Below, piece after piece: positions 1 through 5,523 of a stretch of DNA of 5,523 nt (positions are counted from its first letter, which is position 1; every line of letters begins with the position of its first letter). The stretch spans positions 1-5,523 of the forward strand of contig JASIJX010000549.1 in NCBI GenBank assembly GCA_030049955.1, read 5' to 3'. The notes under the pieces were generated by a model, which was not told the DNA's origin, searched no databases, and saw nothing but the letters and a program-made list of their open reading frames with translations. The position numbers were made by a program, and so were the translations under genes. The DNA is from Acidobacteriaceae bacterium (GTDB lineage Bacteria > Acidobacteriota > Terriglobia > Terriglobales > Acidobacteriaceae).

Positions 1-1446
<1,446 letters not shown>

Positions 1447-1469
1447 TCTCGGCGAGCGAGATCTTTGGT

Positions 1470-1503
1470 GGGCGGAGGATTCTTCCTCCGACCATTGCTT
1501 TTT
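1470..1503 (+). terminator. Probable Rho-independent terminator of eno
   Basis: A perfect 7-bp stem, CGGAGGA (1473-1479) and TCCTCCG (1484-1490), closes a four-base loop TTCT. It can be extended outward by GG (1470-1471) pairing with CC (1492-1493) across a G-A mismatch. A run of five T follows at 1499-1503, about eight bases after the stem, which is a little far for a classical terminator. A second, smaller hairpin lies just upstream at 1446-1462 (ATCTCG / CGAGAT, loop five), overlapping the last base of the eno stop codon. On the opposite strand no T run follows the stem, so I assign it to eno and not to the convergent gene. Confidence 0.55.
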
Positions 1504-1530
1504 GGAGCCCGTATGATCTTAAAGGCAGCA

Positions 1531-1560
1531 AAGGAACTGCGGTTGCGTTTGGGACTGCAG
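1531..1560 (+). repeat. Direct repeat copy A (imperfect, 30 bp)
   Basis: The core CGGTTGCGTTTGGG at 1540-1553 is identical to 2600-2613. The flanks also match: AAGGA at the left, CT inside, and TGCAG at the right, with two substitutions and one short indel over about 30 bases. This copy lies two bases beyond the stop codon of the minus-strand barrel gene. It can also fold by itself: CTGCGGT (1537-1543) pairs with ACTGCAG (1554-1560) with one G-T wobble and a ten-base loop. Copy B does not keep that pairing. Confidence 0.75.
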
Positions 1561-1562
1561 AT

Positions 1563-2522
1563 TCACCAAACCTTGGAAACGCGCACGACAATTTTGTTGC
1601 CCTGGGTCGTATTACGAGCGCCAACTTCGTGGTAGCCGCTCAGGTAGAAAAACCATTTACCGCGCTGCATAACCATGCCTGGCCCTATCGCTCCGATTTG
1701 TTCCCTCGAATTGGGGATCGCAACGTTGTTTGCGCGTGCATCTGTCAATTGCTTCAGGTAGTAGCCGTTAGCCCCGATGTAGATGTTTTTCCATGCCTCG
1801 TAGGAGAGGGTCGCGTTGAAGTGAACGGCCTGGCCGGCCTGCGTGCTTTTGTAGCCTGAGCTAAAGGGCGGTCCCGAATTCAATGCATTCCAGAGATAGT
1901 GGATGCGCCAGCTGGTTTCCCACTTCGCGTGGAGCATTGTGAAGGCATAGTAGGGATTCAACGCCCATGCGTTGGTTCCTATGTTCACCTGATCGTTTCG
2001 GGAGTATTGCCCAATCGGGACAAAAACGTCGAAAACAACGCGCTGGTAGAAGGGCTGTCCGAACAAATGCATCCTAGGCCACTGAATGATAGGCCCCACG
2101 AGGGGATCTCCCATGCCGCGGCCGATTCCATGACCGGTATCAACGTAGGCAAAGATCGGAAGAACCTCGCCGCCATACCATCCACCCAGGAACTTGCGCT
2201 TTGCCAGCCACGCTACGTGCGAAAGGCTGGTGCCACTGTAGACATCGGTGGGCTCGGGCAGTAAATTGCCGCTGCCGGAAAACGTCTTGCCGTCGTGGGC
2301 TCCCTGAAGTATCTCTTCGACAAGCCATCCCGGATTGGCAATACAATCGAGAAAGTTGGTATCGCCAAGATTCACAGCCGGCAGCTGTTGTCCCCATGCC
2401 CATCGCCCAGCCTGGATTCCAACCTGCATCAGGAGAAATAGCGTCATGCATTTTAGAAAATGCAGATGAGCTCCGTGAATCCCTCTCCAAAGTGCTTCTC
2501 GAATACTCGTCGTCTTCTGCAT
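1563..2522 (-). CDS. SphA-like outer-membrane beta-barrel protein (phenol MetA-pathway family)
   Basis: The predicted product has 319 residues, starts at ATG 2522 and ends at TGA 1565-1563. A long N-terminal region leads into a hydrophobic stretch (about residues 20-38, HFLKCMTLFLLMQVGI) and probable cleavage around AWGQ (42-45), so it is exported. The mature part is rich in alternating aromatic strands, including VVFDVFVPIGQYSRNDQVNIG (162-182), NPYYAFTML (189-197), WETSWRIHYLWNA (201-213), WKNIYIGANGYYLKQL (244-259) and IGAIGPGMV (276-284). It ends VRVSKVW, and a terminal aromatic residue is typical of barrel proteins recognised by BamA. These strands and the FVPxGxY motif resemble COG4313/SphA, annotated as a putative MetA-pathway phenol-degradation family, thought to be a channel or uptake component with unproven substrate. 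No aromatic-degradation genes lie nearby, so the substrate cannot be inferred. The frame extends to a TTG at 2573, and ATG 2447 is also possible; none has a good Shine-Dalgarno. The gene is convergent with eno and flanked by direct repeats. Confidence 0.8.
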   Translation of the reverse strand: MQKTTSIREALWRGIHGAHLHFLKCMTLFLLMQVGIQAGRWAWGQQLPAVNLGDTNFLDCIANPGWLVEEILQGAHDGKTFSGSGNLLPEPTDVYSGTSLSHVAWLAKRKFLGGWYGGEVLPIFAYVDTGHGIGRGMGDPLVGPIIQWPRMHLFGQPFYQRVVFDVFVPIGQYSRNDQVNIGTNAWALNPYYAFTMLHAKWETSWRIHYLWNALNSGPPFSSGYKSTQAGQAVHFNATLSYEAWKNIYIGANGYYLKQLTDARANNVAIPNSREQIGAIGPGMVMQRGKWFFYLSGYHEVGARNTTQGNKIVVRVSKVW

Positions 2523-2590
2523 GCAATGAGGGTAGGACGCAATGACCTCGCTGAGAAGATGTTGATTGCCCAAAGGAGCTTTACACAGAG

Positions 2591-2619
2591 AAGGATCTTC
2601 GGTTGCGTTTGGGGTGCAG
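2591..2619 (+). repeat. Direct repeat copy B (imperfect, 29 bp)
   Basis: This is the second copy of the repeat at 1531-1560, sharing the 14-base identical core at 2600-2613 and the flanking AAGGA and TGCAG. It lies about 70 bases upstream of the ATG of the minus-strand barrel gene, so the two copies bracket that gene with a period of 1,060 bases. It falls in the probable promoter or leader region of that gene. Confidence 0.75.
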
Positions 2620-2703
2620 CGCGGCGGTGATATTTCCGTAATCTCCGGATTACCGACAACTCGGGAACGATCTACTGTGCGCCGCTGCCTGTCCGTCCGG
2701 CAA

Positions 2704-2712
2704 TGCTAAAAT
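2704..2712 (+). promoter_or_regulatory. Candidate extended -10 promoter element
   Basis: TGCTAAAAT matches an extended -10 (TGn followed by TAAAAT, one difference from TATAAT). No good -35 hexamer is seen 17 bases upstream (the sequence there is GCTGCC), which fits an extended -10 type. Transcription would begin near 2719 and give a leader of about 70 bases before the ATG at 2789. The match is short, so this is only a candidate. Confidence 0.35.
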
Positions 2713-2788
2713 CCGACGCATGGCTGGACAAGCTAAGGAACCGAAAGCCCTCATAATTATTAGGAAGACGTGGATTGAGGAAGCAGGT

Positions 2789-3040
2789 ATGAGTAACATC
2801 TTGGAGCCGGAAAACCCCTTGCCATCAGAGGTGAAGTTCCAGGCGGTTCGGGCGACTGAATTCAGCTTAGTGGATGGCTGGTTTTTAGAATTTGAGTTTT
2901 ACCCCAAGTTTCTGAACGGAGAACTGACCGCTAAGCTCCTCGTTCCGAAACAAGAAGTTCTGGCAGTTTTTCAGACGGAAAATCCAGAGCACTTGGTCGG
3001 GTTCAAGCCGCCCTACACGGAAGCGCTTTCTGGCCTTTGA
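2789..3040 (+). CDS. Small hypothetical protein, possibly the 5' part of a broken gene
   Basis: The predicted product has 83 residues, with no recognised family. ATG 2789 is preferred over the in-frame ATG at 2720 because GAGG (2777-2780) stands eight bases before it. The protein has no signal peptide or membrane segment. Its central part, GWFLEFEFYPKFLNGELTAK and then KLLVPKQEVLAVFQTEN, alternates hydrophobic and polar residues and suggests a small beta-rich fold. The composition looks coding. The C-terminus (about PPYTEALSGL, stop at 3038-3040) may be the result of a frameshift, because the next frame continues directly with a coding-like segment (RKRFLAFEMPEEHTILHIPR). Base composition is visibly less GC-rich than eno and gpmI. 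The gene could be intact and orphan, or the start of a pseudogene reaching 3177. Confidence 0.45.
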   Translation: MSNILEPENPLPSEVKFQAVRATEFSLVDGWFLEFEFYPKFLNGELTAKLLVPKQEVLAVFQTENPEHLVGFKPPYTEALSGL

Positions 3041-3177
3041 GATGCCCGAGGAGCATACGATCCTGCACATTCCACGAAGTCACGTCGGGAGTTGTCGAGC
3101 CGCAATTTCGCGACGCTCAGCGCGAAATACATTCGATTATCGACAAAGTGCCCATGTTTACGAGTGCAGTCCTCTGA
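2789..3177 (+). pseudogene. Possible decayed gene spread over three frames
   Basis: Reading on past the stop at 3038-3040, coding-like peptides appear in successive frames. The frame of the ORF at 2789 runs to about 3010. The next frame gives RKRFLAFEMPEEHTILHIPRSH (roughly 3012-3077, with an ATG at 3042). The third frame gives EVTSGVVEPQFRDAQREIHS followed by IIDKVPMFTSAVL, ending at TGA 3175-3177. Joined, they would make a protein of about 125-130 residues. I infer two small indels in a once intact gene. The family is unknown to me. Random open frames in DNA of moderate GC could produce part of this picture, so confidence is limited. Confidence 0.35.
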
Positions 3178-3619
3178 TCCGCTTCTGGTTGCTCACGGCC
3201 CGGACTTATTGAATGCCGAGTGCTCAAGCAAATACCTAGTCCAAGCGGGATCAATGCATGCATCAGCATCGAACCCTTCCACATCGAATTGACAGACGAA
3301 AGATCCGAGTTCGTGATCAGCGAGGCCGGCCTTTCCAATTGAAAATCTCTTCTTCGGCAACAAACTGATTCGCTCTTATGGGCGAATTGCCGGCAATGGG
3401 GAGACTATTCTGAAAACGGTCTTTATGGGCCAAAGCCCATGTCGTTGTGGCGGACATCTCGACACGAGTGAAGTCGTTTTCTTTCACAACGACGGCTTTG
3501 TCAATGTCCTGGGCAGTGAAGATTCTTCGCCCTTCCCTTTCCGATCTTTTGCCTCGACACTGCCCGGCAGGTGTAACGTCAACCAGAGGAATAACCTTCT
3601 TCCAGGAGCTGACTTCGGG
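3178..3619 (+). other. Low-GC interval with possible gene remnant, no confident gene
   Basis: There is no ORF here that I would call as a gene. One frame is open from 3178 to TGA 3340-3342 and its end, INACISIEPFHIELTDERSE then FVISEAGLSN, looks coding. The neighbouring frame continues from about 3335 with IENLFFGNKLIRSYGRIAGN and then runs in frame through the ATG at 3425 into the signal-peptide gene at 3620. This suggests a second remnant with a frameshift near 3335-3345, fused by chance to the following gene. Two small inverted repeats occur: the 12-bp palindrome ATTGCCGGCAAT (3386-3397) and ATGGGC / GCCCAT (3425-3440). Confidence 0.35.
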
Positions 3620-4414
3620 ATGAATGTTTGGTTATTCTCGCCACAGGTGCGTAACACCAAGACGTTCATTGCCCTGCTGGCGGCGCTTGCGGCGGTTTCG
3701 ATTGGTGCATGCCCGGCGATTGCACAAGCTCCAGACGCGCCTGCGCCACAGATTGCGTCGTCGAAGCAGGAGACGGAAGATACCAATCAGAAAAAGCAAA
3801 CGAAGCGGATCTTGGGAATCATTCCCAACTTTCGCGCCGTGAGCGCAGATACTACGCTTCCTCCGCAGTCGGTCAAGGAAAAGTTCCTCGTGGCCACGCA
3901 GGACTCGTTCGACTATTCAGCAATTTTCGTTCCCGCTGCACTGGCAGGTTTTTCGATGGCTGCCAATGCCACGCCGGAATTTGGCCAGGACGCCGCGGGA
4001 TACGGTCGCTACTTCTGGCGTGCGGCTCTGGACCAGACCAGCAGAAACTATATGGCGCAGTTCGTTATACCGGTTATGGCTCGCCAGGACTCCCGCTACT
4101 ACACGCTGGGCCACGGAGGATTCTTCAGACGAACCGGATACGCGTTCAGCCGCATCATCATTACACGCTCCGATTCAGCGAAAGAGCAATTCAATGTAAG
4201 CGAGGTGTTGGGCACGGGCGCGGCGGCAGCGCTGTCGACCACCTATTACCCTTCCAGCCACATGAACTTCTCAAGCGTAGGCAAAAGGTGGGGCGTGGGC
4301 ATCGGTGTTGGTGGGCTCTCTTTCGTCGTCAGGGAGTTCTGGCCCGACATCAACTACCGCTTCTTCCATGGTTCACGGCCGGAAGGTTCCTCGCTTTTGC
4401 AACCGACGGAGTAA
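3620..4414 (+). CDS. Conserved acidobacterial exported protein of unknown function
   Basis: The predicted product has 264 residues. The N-terminus is a clear signal peptide: RNTK, hydrophobic TFIALLAALAAVSIGA (15-30), then CPAIA with probable cleavage before Q36. IGAC (28-31) vaguely resembles a lipobox, but signal peptidase I processing seems more likely. A low-complexity Ala/Pro then Lys/Gln/Glu linker (36-62) leads into KRILGIIPNFRAVSA (62-76), LPPQSVKEKFLVATQDSFDY (80-99), a hydrophobic alanine-rich stretch (101-117), EFGQDAAGYGRYFWRAALDQ (120-139), DSRYYTLGHGGFFRRTGYAF (157-176), an alanine-rich segment (199-206), YYPSS (209-213) and REFWPDI (238-244). From memory this pattern is typical of a family common in acidobacterial genomes, without known function; membrane association is plausible. 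ATG 3620 is chosen because AGGAG (3604-3608) precedes it, though 11 bases away. GTG 3647 would give a tighter signal peptide. The in-frame ATG at 3425 adds residues before the signal and lacks a ribosome site. Confidence 0.8.
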   Translation: MNVWLFSPQVRNTKTFIALLAALAAVSIGACPAIAQAPDAPAPQIASSKQETEDTNQKKQTKRILGIIPNFRAVSADTTLPPQSVKEKFLVATQDSFDYSAIFVPAALAGFSMAANATPEFGQDAAGYGRYFWRAALDQTSRNYMAQFVIPVMARQDSRYYTLGHGGFFRRTGYAFSRIIITRSDSAKEQFNVSEVLGTGAAAALSTTYYPSSHMNFSSVGKRWGVGIGVGGLSFVVREFWPDINYRFFHGSRPEGSSLLQPTE

Positions 4415-4460
4415 CGGATGCGTTCCTGGGCGAACCGCTTCTGCTGGGCCATTTATCCTA

Positions 4461-4497
4461 GAAGAGAATTCAGTAATTTGATTGAGGTATTCTCTTC
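4461..4497. promoter_or_regulatory. Perfect 9-bp inverted repeat abutting the gpmI start
   Basis: GAAGAGAAT (4461-4469) and ATTCTCTTC (4489-4497) are exact reverse complements separated by 19 bases. The right arm ends on the base before the GTG start codon, and the loop contains the Shine-Dalgarno GAGG (4484-4487, ten bases from GTG). In RNA this would present the ribosome site in a loop with the start at the stem base. In DNA it could be a dimeric regulator site. There is no T run, and the arms are AT-rich, so it is not a terminator. Confidence 0.5.
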
Positions 4498-5523
4498 GTG
4501 CCTAAGCGTCCTCTCGTACTGACCATCCTTGACGGATGGGGTTATCGCGCCGAAACCGCCAACAACGCCATCGCTCTCGCCCGCAAGCCCAATTACGACA
4601 AGCTGCTCCGCGAGTTTCCTAACACGCTGATCCGGGCGTCTGAGCATTTTGTCGGCCTGCCTGATGGGCAAATGGGCAACAGCGAAGTGGGTCACCTGAA
4701 CATCGGCGCCGGGCGCATTGTGCAGATGGACATTACGCGCATCGACATGCTGATCGCCGCGAACGAGTTCGGCAAGAACCCGGCTATTGCGAAGGCCATG
4801 CAGCACGCACGCGAGGGCGGACGGCAACTGCATCTTTTCGGTCTGGTTTCCGATGGCGGCGTGCACTCACACCAGGAGCACCTTTATGCGCTGCTACGCA
4901 TTGCGCGCGAGAATGGCTTGGAGCGCGTCTTTGTTCACGCCTTCATGGACGGCCGCGATACGCTGCCTACCTCCGGCGCGGGTTACATCGCGGCGCTCGA
5001 GCAGAAGATGCGCGAGTACGGCGTGGGCAAGCTGGCCTCGGTGAGCGGCCGCTATTTCGCCATGGATCGCGACCGCCGCTGGGAGCGCGAGCGCAAGGCA
5101 TTCGAAGCGATGGTCGCGGGCAAGGCCGAGGGCGGCGCGTTTCCCAATGCTGTGGCGCGAATCAAGGAGTGCTACAACGCCGGCATGACGGACGAGTTCC
5201 TTGTGCCATTCGTAGTGACGGATGCGGCGGGCAAGCCAACGGCCGTGATCCGCGACGAGGATGTCTGCATCAACTTCAATTTCCGCGCTGACCGCGCACG
5301 GCAGATTACGCGCGTGCTGGCGCGCGAGAGTGGCCTGAACAAGAACGGCGGCCGCGACCTGGATTCGTGGGAGTCGCTCGATGAAATCATTCCGCGCCGC
5401 GAGATTCCGAAGAACCTGCACTACGTTTGCATGACGCACTACGACAAGCTCTATGAACTGCCGGTCGTCATTCCGCCGGAATCGCTCGACAATATCCTGG
5501 CCAACGTGCTGGCCGCGCACAAT
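4498..5523 (+). CDS. gpmI: 2,3-bisphosphoglycerate-independent phosphoglycerate mutase, 3' end cut by the window
   Basis: Cytoplasmic glycolytic and gluconeogenic enzyme interconverting 3- and 2-phosphoglycerate through a phosphoserine intermediate, using two metal ions (Mn2+ in characterised bacterial enzymes). The 342 codons seen cover roughly the first two thirds of a family usually 510-550 residues long. Motifs numbered from the GTG: metal ligand D12 in [11 protein letters not shown], nucleophile S62 in [18 protein letters not shown]123 in [14 protein letters not shown]153-D154 in MDGRDT, R185 and R191 in [15 protein letters not shown], and R263/R266 in [10 protein letters not shown]. These are the substrate-binding residues of the inserted phosphotransferase domain, all present. 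The second metal cluster of the C-terminal phosphatase-like part lies beyond the edge. GTG 4498 is chosen because the product starts right at the conserved first strand and GAGG lies upstream. The gene acts immediately before enolase in glycolysis and lies on the same strand. An inverted repeat abuts its start. Confidence 0.95.
   Translation, partial: MPKRPLVLTILDGWGYRAETANNAIALARKPNYDKLLREFPNTLIRASEHFVGLPDGQMGNSEVGHLNIGAGRIVQMDITRIDMLIAANEFGKNPAIAKAMQHAREGGRQLHLFGLVSDGGVHSHQEHLYALLRIARENGLERVFVHAFMDGRDTLPTSGAGYIAALEQKMREYGVGKLASVSGRYFAMDRDRRWERERKAFEAMVAGKAEGGAFPNAVARIKECYNAGMTDEFLVPFVVTDAAGKPTAVIRDEDVCINFNFRADRARQITRVLARESGLNKNGGRDLDSWESLDEIIPRREIPKNLHYVCMTHYDKLYELPVVIPPESLDNILANVLAAHN

Larger units (their letters stand above)
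2574..2719. other. Divergent intergenic region
   Basis: This stretch lies between the minus-strand barrel gene and the rightward small ORF, so both promoters should be near here. It contains repeat copy B and a short perfect inverted repeat, GTAATC (2638-2643) and GATTAC (2648-2653) around TCCG, which could be an operator half-site pair or chance. I cannot place a convincing promoter for the minus-strand gene. Confidence 0.4.

Noticed and set aside
1899..2264. 121-codon plus-strand frame within the minus-strand barrel gene
   Set aside because: It is antisense to a protein with a signal peptide, repeated aromatic strands and a terminal aromatic residue; the plus-strand product shows no recognisable features.
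1531..2619. Insertion sequence bounded by the repeats
   Set aside because: The repeats are direct, not inverted, and the enclosed gene is an exported barrel protein rather than a transposase; no target-site duplication was identified.
3425..3619. N-terminal extension of the exported protein from ATG 3425
   Set aside because: There is no ribosome-binding sequence before 3425, and the signal peptide lies at residues 66-100 of that longer reading, which would place it internally. ATG 3620 is a better start.
3709..4461. 250-codon plus-strand frame overlapping the exported-protein gene
   Set aside because: It runs in another frame through the same bases, is rich in Arg, Gly, His and Cys, and lacks the signal peptide and conserved motifs of the 3620 gene.
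4461..4497. Inverted repeat as a Rho-independent terminator of the preceding gene
   Set aside because: The arms are AT-rich, the loop is 19 bases, no T run follows, and it directly touches the gpmI start codon.
4894..5520. 208-codon minus-strand frame inside gpmI
   Set aside because: It lies antisense to a clearly identified gpmI with intact active-site residues, so it is a shadow frame.

Overview
The window looks like chromosomal DNA of a GC-rich Gram-negative bacterium, most likely an acidobacterium of the Terriglobia type. This rests on the 264-residue secreted protein at 3620-4414, which I recognise from memory as belonging to a family common in acidobacterial genomes, and on two genes whose products look like outer-membrane or exported proteins. 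No database search was possible, so the taxonomy is an inference.

Layout: (1) 154-1446 (+) is a complete enolase gene (eno) with all catalytic residues, followed by a probable Rho-independent terminator at about 1470-1503. (2) 1563-2522 (-) encodes a signal-peptide-bearing outer-membrane beta-barrel of the SphA / 'MetA-pathway of phenol degradation' type (COG4313-like). It is bracketed by two copies of an imperfect 30-bp direct repeat (1531-1560 and 2591-2619). (3) 2574-3619 (+) is a lower-GC stretch. It holds a candidate promoter, a small hypothetical ORF (2789-3040) and, after it, coding-like peptide segments that move between frames, which I read as one or two decayed genes. (4) 3620-4414 (+) encodes the conserved acidobacterial exported protein of unknown function. 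(5) 4498 to the right edge (+) is the first 342 codons of gpmI, the cofactor-independent phosphoglycerate mutase. Its GTG start directly abuts a perfect 9-bp inverted repeat whose loop carries the Shine-Dalgarno sequence.

The two recognised metabolic genes catalyse consecutive glycolytic steps: GpmI converts 3-phosphoglycerate to 2-phosphoglycerate and enolase converts that to phosphoenolpyruvate. They lie in the same orientation but are separated by about 3 kb of accessory and partly decayed DNA. I see no tRNA, rRNA, CRISPR array, transposase or defence system. The most notable observations are the direct repeats around the barrel gene, the frame-shifting remnants and the hairpin at the gpmI start. 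I do not see a clear new biological system.
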